DNA from: an uncultured Sphingomonas sp.
Lineage (GTDB): Bacteria; Pseudomonadota; Alphaproteobacteria; Sphingomonadales; Sphingomonadaceae
Reading direction: 5' to 3'
Assembly (NCBI GenBank): GCA_913775795.1
Contig: CAJYLT010000066.1
Coordinates: 1-39,413, forward strand
Length of the DNA stretch: 39,413 bases
Shown here: positions 24,672-33,198 of the stretch, in pieces
How positions within the stretch are numbered: position 1 is the first letter of the stretch
Layout of the letters: the number at the start of each line of letters is the position of its first letter
Made by a program: the position numbers and the translations under genes
Notes under the pieces: model-generated
Told to the model about the DNA's origin: nothing
The model's input: the letters and a program-made list of their open reading frames with translations, nothing else
The model's database searches: none

Positions 24672-26153
24672 ATGATCGGGGGCGACACGCAAATTGCGAG
24701 GGGGGTGCCGGCCGGCCGGCTGGCGCTGTTCGCCCTGCTGGGCATGTGCGCGGGCCTCCCCTTCTACCTCTTCTCGACGATCCTCTCGCTGCGGCTGGCG
24801 CAGAACGGCGTCGTCCTCACGATCATCGGCTTCTTCGCCTGGGTGTCGCTGCTGCCGACCTTCAAGTTCCTGTGGGCACCCGTCGTCGATCGGGTCGGCG
24901 TTCCCGGCTTCGCACGCTTCTATGGCCGGCGGCGCAGTTGGATCCTGGCGTCGCAGCTCGGCATCGCCGTCTCGATCGCCGCGCTTGCGCTGACGCATCC
25001 CGACGCGTCGCTGCCGCTCACGGCTTTCTGCGCGCTCAACCTCGCCTTCTGGACGACGATGCTCGAAATCGCCGCCGATGGCTGGCGGATCGAGCTGGCG
25101 CCCGGCGCCGCCGCGCAGGGACCGATCGTCGCGGCCAACATCTGGGGCTATCGCACCGCGATGGTCGCGGCGGGATCGGGCGTACTGCTGATCGCCGCGG
25201 CATCGGGGTGGGTCGTCGCCTATCTCGTGCCCGCCGCGATCGCGCTGGCCGCCTTCGTCCCGCTCGCCCTCACCGCGCGCGAGGGTGACGGTAACCGCGG
25301 TGCCGCATTGGCGGTCGGCGTCGCCGCGACCGCGATGTTGCTCGCCGGAATCGCGCTGCTGATCGGCATCGTCGGCGCGGCGATGCTGGGGATCGCCGAC
25401 GCGTTCGGCATCGGCGCGGCAAGCAACGTCACGCCCTGGCTGCTCGGCGTCGCGCTTGCGCCCTTCGCCATCATGGCCGCCGCGGTGCCCGCGATCCGCC
25501 GCCGCTCGGCCGAGCGGATCGCCGCGAGTGCGGCCCCCGTGCGGCCCTATCTCGACTTCTTCTGGCGCTACGGTTTCGCGGCGGTCGTCCTCCTCGCCTT
25601 CGTCTCGCTTTATCGGATGGGCGACGTGCTGGCACTGACGCTGTCCAAGCCGTTCGTCGCCTCGCTCGGCTATTCGCTCCGCGCGATCGGGGTGGCCGAC
25701 GGGATCGTCGCGCTCGCGTCGAGCATGGCCGGGGTAGCAGCGGGCGGGCTGCTCGCCGCACGCTGGCCCGCCGGGCGGACGCTCGCGATCGGCGCGCTGC
25801 TGGCCGGGATCGGCAATTTCGCGTTCGTCTGGCTTGGCAGCCAAGGCCTGTCGAGCCCCGCGCTCTGGCTCGCGACCGCCGCCGACCAGTTCGGCAATGG
25901 CTTCGCCGGGGCGGTATTTGTCGTCTATCTCTCGCTGATCGTGAACCCGGTCCACGCCGCCTCGCAATATGCGTTCCTGTCCGGTTTCGCGTTCCTCCTG
26001 CCGCGCCTGCTCGCGGGCGGCGCTGGCAGTTTCGCGGCGACCCACGGCTATCCCGCCTTCTTCACCATGGCGGGCGTACTCAGCCTTGCCGCCGTGCTGC
26101 TCCTCCCCCTCGTCCTTTCCGCCCGTCCACGCGAGGCTGTCCCATGCCGCTGA
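24672..26153 (+). CDS. ampG: AmpG-like MFS permease (muropeptide uptake)
   Basis: 493 residues with about 12-14 membrane segments. FKFLWAPVVDR followed by GRRRSWILASQ is the AmpG-type signature. LEIAADGWRIEL in segment 5 also fits AmpG rather than drug pumps. AmpG carries GlcNAc-anhydroMurNAc and its peptides from periplasm to cytoplasm during wall recycling. Its 3' end overlaps the next gene by 10 bases. The beta-lactamase-like neighbour fits this job. A sugar or siderophore permease is the alternative, though less likely. Confidence 0.8.
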   Translation: MIGGDTQIARGVPAGRLALFALLGMCAGLPFYLFSTILSLRLAQNGVVLTIIGFFAWVSLLPTFKFLWAPVVDRVGVPGFARFYGRRRSWILASQLGIAVSIAALALTHPDASLPLTAFCALNLAFWTTMLEIAADGWRIELAPGAAAQGPIVAANIWGYRTAMVAAGSGVLLIAAASGWVVAYLVPAAIALAAFVPLALTAREGDGNRGAALAVGVAATAMLLAGIALLIGIVGAAMLGIADAFGIGAASNVTPWLLGVALAPFAIMAAAVPAIRRRSAERIAASAAPVRPYLDFFWRYGFAAVVLLAFVSLYRMGDVLALTLSKPFVASLGYSLRAIGVADGIVALASSMAGVAAGGLLAARWPAGRTLAIGALLAGIGNFAFVWLGSQGLSSPALWLATAADQFGNGFAGAVFVVYLSLIVNPVHAASQYAFLSGFAFLLPRLLAGGAGSFAATHGYPAFFTMAGVLSLAAVLLLPLVLSARPREAVPCR

Positions 26154-27163
26154 CCCATGTCGCCGATGCCGCCTTTGCGCCGGTTGCCCGCGCGGTGGGG
26201 ACGGGGGCGATCCCCGGTGCCACGCTGGGCCTCGTCACCGCCAACGGCGAGCGCGCGCTCGTTTCGACCGGCCATGCGCAGGTTCAGCCGATGCGAGAGC
26301 CGCTGACGCTAGGCCATTGGTTCGACCTCGCATCGCTGACCAAGGTCATTGCGACCACATCCGCGATCCTGCGGCTGGCGGACGAGGGGCGGCTCGACCT
26401 CGACCGCCCGATCGCCGACGCGATCCCCGATCTGCGCCAGTACGACGTCGGACACGCGCCGGAGCGGCGGATCACCTTTCGCGAGGCGCTGTCGCACCAG
26501 ACGCATCTGCCCGCGGTCGAGCCGATCTACACCTATGGCGACGACCCGCGGCGGCTGCGCGCCTTCGTCCTCCAGCGCGAGTGGCGCGCCGGGCCGCCGG
26601 TCTATTCGGACATCAACTTCATCCTCCTGGGCATCGCGATCGAGCGATTGACCGCGCGTCCGCTCGACCTGCTCCCCATGCCGCCGGGTCTTGCCTGGCG
26701 CCCCGACCCCGGGCTCAGCGTCGCGACCGAACGATGCATGTGGCGCGAGCGCGTGCTGAAGGGCGAGGTGCATGACGAGAACGCCGCCGCGCTCGGCGGG
26801 GCGGCGGGGCATGCCGGGCTGTTCGGCACCGTCGACGGCGTGCTCGATTTCGCGCGCGGCCTGCTGGACGGCACCGGCGCCTCGCCCGCTGCGCTGTCGG
26901 CGATGCGCGAGCGGGCCTCACCCACGCGCACCTGCGGGTGGGAACGGCGCGTCCCCGGCTGGCCCGGCGGCGATGCGTGCAGCGACGGGGCGATCGGCCA
27001 TACCGGCTTTACCGGCACCGGCCTGTGGATCGATTTCGAGCGGGGCCTCGCCTGGACGCTCCTGACCAACCGAGTCCACCCGACCCGCCACCGCGAGACC
27101 GGCATCGCCGCGCTCCGCCGCGAAACCGGCGACCGGGTGATCGAGGCGTTCGACCGCCGGTGA
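26144..27163 (+). CDS. Serine hydrolase, class C beta-lactamase/PBP4-like fold
   Basis: 339 residues, no signal peptide, so probably cytoplasmic. Ser64-Leu-Thr-Lys67 (SLTK), Tyr154 (VYSDINF) and HTGFTG in place of KTG give the three active-site motifs of class C-like enzymes. The stretch HDENAAALGGAAGHAGLF resembles serine hydrolases found in peptidoglycan-recycling loci (Bacillus YbbE type). It overlaps the AmpG-like gene, so it could act on imported muropeptides. True beta-lactam hydrolysis is unlikely without export. Confidence 0.83.
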   Translation: MPLTHVADAAFAPVARAVGTGAIPGATLGLVTANGERALVSTGHAQVQPMREPLTLGHWFDLASLTKVIATTSAILRLADEGRLDLDRPIADAIPDLRQYDVGHAPERRITFREALSHQTHLPAVEPIYTYGDDPRRLRAFVLQREWRAGPPVYSDINFILLGIAIERLTARPLDLLPMPPGLAWRPDPGLSVATERCMWRERVLKGEVHDENAAALGGAAGHAGLFGTVDGVLDFARGLLDGTGASPAALSAMRERASPTRTCGWERRVPGWPGGDACSDGAIGHTGFTGTGLWIDFERGLAWTLLTNRVHPTRHRETGIAALRRETGDRVIEAFDRR

Positions 27164-27220
27164 CGCCGCTGCTCAAAACCACTGGCGCCCCCCGCCCCGC
27201 TTTGCTAGGCGACGCCCCAG

Positions 27221-27297
<77 letters not shown>

Positions 27298-27302
27298 TTT
27301 TT

Positions 27303-28001
27303 CTAAATCAGCACGCCGCTGACCCGCCCGAGCAGCCCGGTCAGCGCCATCGCCGCGCAGCCGAGGATGGTGACGCGCAGCACCGCGCGCACGACCGGCG
27401 ATCCGCCCGCCCTCGCGCCGATCGCGCCGAGGATCGCGAGCATCAGCACCGCCGCGACGAACACCGCGGCCACCGCCGCCTCTCGCGGGGCCACCGCGGC
27501 GACCGCGACGGGGACGATCGCCCCGGTCGCGAACGCGGCGGCGGAGGCGAGCGCGGCGAGGACGGGGTTCGCCCCGCCCTCGTCCGCCAGCCCGAGTTCG
27601 TCGCGGCGATGCGCGCCGAGGGCGTCGTGCGCCATCATCTGCCGCGCGACCTGTCCCGCCAGCGCCGGTTCGACCCCGCGCCCGACATAGATGGCGGCAA
27701 GCTCCGCCGTCTCCGCCTCCGGCGCGCGGGCAAGCTCGGCGGCTTCGCGGGCGAGGTCGGCATTCTCGGTATCCGCCTGCGAGCTCACCGACACATATTC
27801 GCCCGCGGCCATCGACAGCGCGCCGCCGACAAGCGAGGCGATGCCCGCCAGCAGCACCGTCTGCGCACTCGCGCCCGGCGACGCGGCGACCCCGACGATC
27901 AGGCTGGCGGTCGAGATGATGCCGTCGTTCGCCCCCAGCACCGCGGCACGCAGCCAGCCGACGCGGTGGATCAGGTGATGCTCGCCGTGCGCTGCCCTCA
28001 T
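27303..28001 (-). CDS. VIT1/CCC1-family metal transporter
   Basis: 232 residues. The N-terminal motif [17 protein letters not shown] and the second-helix motif [13 protein letters not shown] are diagnostic of VIT1/CCC1 iron/manganese transporters. A cytoplasmic helical part with acidic residues (about 65-140) lies before three more membrane helices. AAGGAGG is 7 bases before the ATG, and the start overlaps the RND-pump stop (ATGA). Membership of a metal-efflux operon suggests export of Fe, Mn or a related divalent ion. In yeast and plants the family stores iron in vacuoles. Confidence 0.9.
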   Translation of the reverse strand: MRAAHGEHHLIHRVGWLRAAVLGANDGIISTASLIVGVAASPGASAQTVLLAGIASLVGGALSMAAGEYVSVSSQADTENADLAREAAELARAPEAETAELAAIYVGRGVEPALAGQVARQMMAHDALGAHRRDELGLADEGGANPVLAALASAAAFATGAIVPVAVAAVAPREAAVAAVFVAAVLMLAILGAIGARAGGSPVVRAVLRVTILGCAAMALTGLLGRVSGVLI

Positions 28002-31000
28002 TCGCCCACCTCCTTGCGCGCCGCGCGCCGCTCGACCCAGCGATACAGGCTCGGGAGCAGCAGCAGCGTCAATATCGTCGAGGTGATGATGCCGCCGATG
28101 ACGACGGTGGCAAGCGGCCGTTGCACCTCCGCCCCCGCGCCGCTCGCGATCGCCATCGGGATGAACCCGACCGAGGCCACCAGCGCGGTGGACAGAACGG
28201 GGCGCAGACGATCGTGCGCGCCGCGCCGGACGGCCTCGTCCACCTCCAGCGGCTCGCCCTCGCGCCCGTCGCGCAGCGAATTGATGTGGTCGATCAGGAC
28301 AAGGCCGTTGAGCATCGCGATCCCCGACAGCGCGATGAACCCGATCGCCGCGGTGATCGAGAACGGCATGCCCCGCAGCCACAGCGCCAGCACGCCGCCC
28401 GTCACCGCGAACGGAATCCCGGTATAGACGATCGCCGCATCGCGCACGCTGCCGAGCGCCGCGAACACCAGCGCGAAGATGAGGATCAGCGCGGCGGGCA
28501 CGACAATCGTCAGCCGCTTCTGCGCGGCTTCCAATTGGTGATACTGCCCGCCGAACTCGATGCGATACCCCTCGGGCAGCTTCACCTGCTGCTGGATCGC
28601 ACTCCGCGCCTTGTCGACATAGCCGGCAAGGTCATTGGTCGACAGGTTGACCATCAGCGCCGCGCGCCGATTGGTGTCGTCGTGCAGGATCGGCTCGACA
28701 ATCCGCTCCTGACGCAGCCGCGCGACGCGCGACAGCGGGACCATGCCGTACTCCCCGACGCGGAGCGGCAGCGCGAGGATGGCGGAGGGGTCTGCGCGCA
28801 GGCTTTCGGGCATACGGATCACGATCGCATGGCGCGCAGGGCCGTGCGGGATGAAGCCCACTTCCGCTCCCGCCAGCGCGTCCCGGATCGCGTTGTTCAC
28901 TTCCTGCGTGCCGAGGCCGAGGCGAAGCAGCGCGGGGTGGTCGAGCTCGACGACGATGCTCTTCGGCCGGCCGGAGGTTTCGAATTCCACCCCCTCGGTG
29001 CCGGGCAGCTTCTCGAGCACCGCCTTGGCCTTCGCCGCCGCGCGTTCGAGCGTGTCGTATTCGTCGCCATAGATCTTGACCGCCACGTCGGCGCGCACGC
29101 CCTCCAGCATCTCGTTGAAGCGCATCTCGATCGGCTGGGCGAACTCGAAATTCTGCTTGGCGTAGACGCGCTTGGCGACCTTCTCGATGCCGGCGATCAG
29201 CTCGTCCTTGGTGCGCGGCGCGCCGTCGCCGGTCGGCCAGTCCTTTTCGGGGTCGTAGAAGATGTAGAGGTCGTTCTGCTCGGGCGGCATCGGGTCGGTC
29301 GCGACCTCGCTGGTGCCGATGCGCGAGAAGGTGTGCGTCACCTGCGGATAGGCGCGGCGGATCGCACGCTCGGTTTCCTGCTCGATCGCCAGGCTCTGTT
29401 CCAGCGACATGCCGACGGGGCGATAGACCATCGCGGTGATCGCGCCCTCGTCGAGCTGCGGCGTGAACTGCGATCCCAGCGTGGGAAACACCATGAACGT
29501 GCCCGCCAGCAGCGCGAGCGCGGCGAGGATGAGCAGCGCCGGATGCCGGATCGCCCCGTTCAGGGCGGGCGTATAGACCCGCGCCGCAACGCCAACGAAG
29601 CCGCGCTTGTGCTCGCCCTCGTCCTTTGCCGGCGCGCGCAGCAGCCAGGCGGACAGCGCGGGCACAACGGTGAAGGTCCAGACGAGGCCCGCGACGATCG
29701 CCAGCATCACCGCCTGCGCCATCGGCTGGAACAGCTTGCCCTCCACCCCGCCGAGGCTGAGGACGGGGACGTAGACGAGCGCGATGATGGCGATGCCGAA
29801 CAGCGTCGGGCGCGCGACCATCCTCGCCGCCTCTGCCACGATCTCGCGCCGTTCGTCGGCGGTCAGCTTCTCGCGCCGTCGCTGGCCGAGCAGGCGCAGG
29901 CTGTTCTCCACGACGACGATCGCCCCGTCGACGATCAGCCCGAAATCGAGCGCGCCGAGGCTCATAAGATTGCCCGACACGCCCAGCGCATGCATTCCCC
30001 CCGTCGTCACGAGGAAGGCGAGCGGGATGACCAGCGCGACGATCAGCGCCGCTCGCCAGTTGCCCATCACGAACAGCAGGACCAGCGCGACGAGCAGCGC
30101 GCCCTCGCCCAGGTTCTTTTCGACGGTCTTGATCGTGCGGTCGACCAGGTCGGCGCGGCTGTACTGGCGGTCGATCACCATGCCCTTGGGCAGCGCCGCC
30201 TCGATCCCCGGCAGCGCATCCTCGACGCGCATCGCGACTTCGCGGCTGTTCTGGCCGACGAGCATCATCACCGTGCCGAGCACGGTCTCGCGCCCGTTCT
30301 GCGTCGCCGAGCCCTGTCGCGGCGCGGCGCCGGTGGTCACGGTGGCGAGGTCGCGGACGGTGAGCGGCAGGATGCCGCCGGCGAACTTGACCGGGATCGC
30401 GGCGATCGCCTCGGCGCTCGTCACCCGCGCCTCGGTACGGACGGTGAAGCGCTCGGCCCCGCGCCGGATGATACCGCCGCCGGCATTCTCGACATTCCTG
30501 CCCACCGCCTCGGCGAGTTCGCCAGCGGTGACGCCGTGCATCGTCAGGCGGACGGGATCGGGCTCGACGACGAACTGCTCCTCCAGCCCGCCGTTGGAAT
30601 TGACGTCGGCGACCCCGGCGACCGCGCGCAGCATCGGGCGAACGGTGTATTCCTGCGCCTCGTAGAGATCCATCAACTGGCGCTCGGCGCTCATCCCCGG
30701 CGGCGGCCGCTTCCATTCGAGCGTGTAGTAATAGATTTCGCCGAGGCCGGTGGTGATCGGCGCGAGCTGCGGCGTGCTGCCCGGCGGCAACTGGTTCTGC
30801 ACCGCGGTCAGGCGCTCGGTGACGAGCTGCCGCGCCTTCAGCTGGTCGGTGCCGTCCTTGTAGAGGAGCGTCACCTGGCTGAGACCGGTCTTGGTCAACG
30901 ACCGCGTCTGGTCGAGGCCCGGTTGCCCACCCATCGCCCGCTCGATCGGCAGCGTCACCAGCTGCTCGATCTCCTCGGGCGCGAGCGCGGGGACCGCGGT

Positions 31001-31147
31001 GTTGATCTGGACCTGCACCCCGGTGATGTCGGGGATCGCATCGATCTGAAGTGTGGTGAACGACCACAGGCCGACCGCGGCGACCAGTGCGGTGACGAGC
31101 GCGACCGCAAGGCGGTTGCGCGTGACGAGATCGAGCCAGGCCTTCAT
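27998..31147 (-). CDS. Heavy-metal RND efflux pump, CzcA/CusA family
   Basis: 1049 residues with 12 membrane segments and two large periplasmic loops. TM4 has DFGLIVDGAIVVVEN, the DFGxxxDGA pattern of the heavy-metal RND subgroup linked to Co/Zn/Cd/Ni, rather than the Cu/Ag group. The N-terminal ATGs further upstream are not used; ATG 31147 overlaps the TolC-gene stop (ATGA). It drives metal out by proton antiport together with an outer-membrane channel and an adaptor. No adaptor gene is in this operon. The metal cannot be fixed from sequence. Confidence 0.93.
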   Translation of the reverse strand: MKAWLDLVTRNRLAVALVTALVAAVGLWSFTTLQIDAIPDITGVQVQINTAVPALAPEEIEQLVTLPIERAMGGQPGLDQTRSLTKTGLSQVTLLYKDGTDQLKARQLVTERLTAVQNQLPPGSTPQLAPITTGLGEIYYYTLEWKRPPPGMSAERQLMDLYEAQEYTVRPMLRAVAGVADVNSNGGLEEQFVVEPDPVRLTMHGVTAGELAEAVGRNVENAGGGIIRRGAERFTVRTEARVTSAEAIAAIPVKFAGGILPLTVRDLATVTTGAAPRQGSATQNGRETVLGTVMMLVGQNSREVAMRVEDALPGIEAALPKGMVIDRQYSRADLVDRTIKTVEKNLGEGALLVALVLLFVMGNWRAALIVALVIPLAFLVTTGGMHALGVSGNLMSLGALDFGLIVDGAIVVVENSLRLLGQRRREKLTADERREIVAEAARMVARPTLFGIAIIALVYVPVLSLGGVEGKLFQPMAQAVMLAIVAGLVWTFTVVPALSAWLLRAPAKDEGEHKRGFVGVAARVYTPALNGAIRHPALLILAALALLAGTFMVFPTLGSQFTPQLDEGAITAMVYRPVGMSLEQSLAIEQETERAIRRAYPQVTHTFSRIGTSEVATDPMPPEQNDLYIFYDPEKDWPTGDGAPRTKDELIAGIEKVAKRVYAKQNFEFAQPIEMRFNEMLEGVRADVAVKIYGDEYDTLERAAAKAKAVLEKLPGTEGVEFETSGRPKSIVVELDHPALLRLGLGTQEVNNAIRDALAGAEVGFIPHGPARHAIVIRMPESLRADPSAILALPLRVGEYGMVPLSRVARLRQERIVEPILHDDTNRRAALMVNLSTNDLAGYVDKARSAIQQQVKLPEGYRIEFGGQYHQLEAAQKRLTIVVPAALILIFALVFAALGSVRDAAIVYTGIPFAVTGGVLALWLRGMPFSITAAIGFIALSGIAMLNGLVLIDHINSLRDGREGEPLEVDEAVRRGAHDRLRPVLSTALVASVGFIPMAIASGAGAEVQRPLATVVIGGIITSTILTLLLLPSLYRWVERRAARKEVGE

Positions 31148-32397
31148 TGCGTCAGCGGATTGCCGCCATTGAGCGCGCGCAGCTTCAGGAGCGCCTCGAT
31201 CGCCTCGCGCCGGGTGTCGAGCACCGCGCTGACCGCATCGACATAGGATTGCTGGATCTGCGTGTAGGTCGTCAGCGGGATCGCACCGAGGCGATAGTTG
31301 CGGTCGGCATCGGCCGCCGCCTCGGCAAAGCGCTTGGGCGAATTGCCGTCCCATTTGGTCAGCGCATCCCGCTTCGCCTCGTACTGCGCGGCCTGGTCGA
31401 ACACGTCGCGGGCGATACGGCGCTCGGCGGCGACGAGCGTCGCGTTCGCCTGCGCCTGCTTGCCCTGTTCGGCGGCGACGTCGCCCGCCTGCCGGTTCCA
31501 GAGCGGCAGCGTGGTCTGAAGCCGCACGCCGTAATTGGTCTCGCGAATGTCGGAGCGGGCACGGTCGTAATAGGGGCCGACGGCGACGGTCGGCAGGCGC
31601 GACTTGCGCGCCAGATCGACGCGCAGCCCCTGCTGCTCGAACTGCGCGCGCAGCGACTGGAGCTCGAAATTGTTCGCCGTCGCGCGCGCCGCCAGCGCCC
31701 CGCCGGGCGGCAGGTCGGGCAGGCTCATGTCGGGCCGGACGATGCGGATGCGCGCGGCGAACGGCGCACCGCGAAGCTGGTTGAGCTCGTAGAGGATCGA
31801 GTTCGCCTCTGCGTCCGCCATCGCGGCGCTGCGCTCGGCACTGATCGCGCTCGCCTGTAGCGAGGCGGCTTCCAGTTGCGGCGAGGGACCGGCGGGATCG
31901 CGCGCGACGATGATGCGAGCAAGCGTGCGCATCCGCGCCGCCACTTCGCGCGCCGCCGCCGCCTTCTCATCGGCGGCGAACAGCCCGTAGCCGAGCGACC
32001 GCGCGCGCGCCGCCAGCGTCGCATCAAATTGCTGGAGGCCGAGCTTCGCCAGACCCACCTGCCGCTCGGCGATCGCGCGGCGAAGCGCGATGCGCCCGCC
32101 GAACTCGATCGGCTGGACGACCGACACGGCATAGGTCAGCCCCTCCCCCGCCAGGTTGCCGCTGACCGGATCGGTCGCGCGCCGCTCGCCGAACTCGACC
32201 GTCGCCTCGGGATCGGCCCAGCGGCCCGCGGCGTCGCGCTGCACGCCCGCGGTCTCGATCTGGCGCTGATAGAATTGCCTTTCAGGATTGTTCGCGATCA
32301 CGTCGGCGACCAGCGCGTCGAGCGAGATCGCTCCCTGCTGCGCCGCCACCGGCGATGCGACCAGGGCCAAGCCGGCAAGCCAGAACGTCCGCATCAT
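31144..32397 (-). CDS. TolC-family outer-membrane channel, CzcC/CusC-like
   Basis: 417 residues. A signal peptide (FWLAGLALVASPVAAQ) precedes two outer-membrane-efflux repeats with long coiled helices, e.g. TYAVSVVQPIEFGGRIALR and YGVRLQTTLPLWNR. It trimerises to form the exit duct for the RND pump encoded next. It is first gene of the operon, and the promoter region holds a large palindrome shared with the divergent response regulator. Confidence 0.9.
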   Translation of the reverse strand: MMRTFWLAGLALVASPVAAQQGAISLDALVADVIANNPERQFYQRQIETAGVQRDAAGRWADPEATVEFGERRATDPVSGNLAGEGLTYAVSVVQPIEFGGRIALRRAIAERQVGLAKLGLQQFDATLAARARSLGYGLFAADEKAAAAREVAARMRTLARIIVARDPAGPSPQLEAASLQASAISAERSAAMADAEANSILYELNQLRGAPFAARIRIVRPDMSLPDLPPGGALAARATANNFELQSLRAQFEQQGLRVDLARKSRLPTVAVGPYYDRARSDIRETNYGVRLQTTLPLWNRQAGDVAAEQGKQAQANATLVAAERRIARDVFDQAAQYEAKRDALTKWDGNSPKRFAEAAADADRNYRLGAIPLTTYTQIQQSYVDAVSAVLDTRREAIEALLKLRALNGGNPLTQ

Positions 32398-32443
32398 CCT
32401 CTCCGAAAGCCTGCCCCCTGCCTATCCCGCGTGATCGGGACAC

Positions 32444-32488
32444 GTCGACTAAACACGCGTTCAGAGTCTGAACGCCTATTTAGTTGAC
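32444..32488. promoter_or_regulatory. 45-base nested palindrome, probable operator between the pump and two-component genes
   Basis: Centred on 32466. The inner perfect arms are GCGTTCAGA (32457-32465) and TCTGAACGC (32467-32475) with a 1-base centre. The flanking ACTAAA (32448) and TTTAGT (32479-32484) and the outermost GTC / GAC share the same centre. It lies in the only AT-rich patch of the 123-base divergent gap, 33 bases from the response-regulator ATG and 47 from the TolC start. A binding site for the response regulator is the natural guess. Confidence 0.72.
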
Positions 32489-32520
32489 GCGAACGCCGCG
32501 GCGGGACGACACCCACGGCC

Positions 32521-33198
32521 ATGACGCGCATCCTGCTCATCGAGGACGACGACGGCACGGCGGACGAGATCCTGCTCGAACTCGCCGCCTCTGGCTATGA
32601 GGCGGAGCGTGCGGGCAACCTTGCGCTGGCGGGCGAGCGGGCGCGCGCGGCGGCGTTCGACCTCCTCGTCCTCGACCGGCAATTGCCCGATGGCGAGGGG
32701 CTGGCACTGCTCGCCGACCTGCGCGCCGAGGGGCGGCGGACGCCCGCATTGGTGTTGAGCGCGCTCGGCAGTCTTGACGACCGGGTGCGCGGCCTTCGCG
32801 CGGGCGGCGACGACTATCTGCCCAAGCCGTTCGCACTGGTCGAACTGATCGCCCGGATCGAGGCGCTGCTGCGCCGCCCCGACGACAGTCGGGAAACGCG
32901 GCTGATCGCCGGGCCGCTCGACCTCGACCTGCTGACCGGACAGGCGACGCGCGGCGGCCGGCCGCTCGACCTGTTGCCGCGCGAACTGAAGCTGCTCGAT
33001 TACATGGTGCGGCGCGCGGGCAGCATCGTCACCCGCTCGATGCTGCTGCGCGACGTCTGGGGCTACAGCTTCGAGCCCAACAGCAACGTCGTCGACGTGC
33101 ATATGGGGCGCCTGCGCCGCAAGGTGGATGGCGAGGGAGAGGCGCCGCTCATCCGCAACGTCCGGGGCCAGGGCTATGTCCTCGATCCTGCCGGCTGA
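32521..33198 (+). CDS. OmpR/PhoB-family response regulator
   Basis: 225 residues. The receiver has acidic residues EDDD at 8-11, phospho-acceptor Asp52 (LVLDRQLPDG), Ser80 and Lys102 (LPKPF). The C-terminal winged helix (about 130-225) reads LPRELKLLDYMVRRAGSIVTR and NVVDVHMGRLRRKV. It probably controls the facing efflux operon, as CzcR/CusR do. It overlaps the kinase gene by 23 bases. Confidence 0.94.
   Translation: MTRILLIEDDDGTADEILLELAASGYEAERAGNLALAGERARAAAFDLLVLDRQLPDGEGLALLADLRAEGRRTPALVLSALGSLDDRVRGLRAGGDDYLPKPFALVELIARIEALLRRPDDSRETRLIAGPLDLDLLTGQATRGGRPLDLLPRELKLLDYMVRRAGSIVTRSMLLRDVWGYSFEPNSNVVDVHMGRLRRKVDGEGEAPLIRNVRGQGYVLDPAG

Noticed and set aside
28121..31246. A 1041-codon open frame on plus opposite the RND pump gene
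   Set aside because: Composition (Arg, His, Asp, Gly-rich, no domain) is typical of antisense frames in GC-rich DNA; the minus frame is a clear RND pump.
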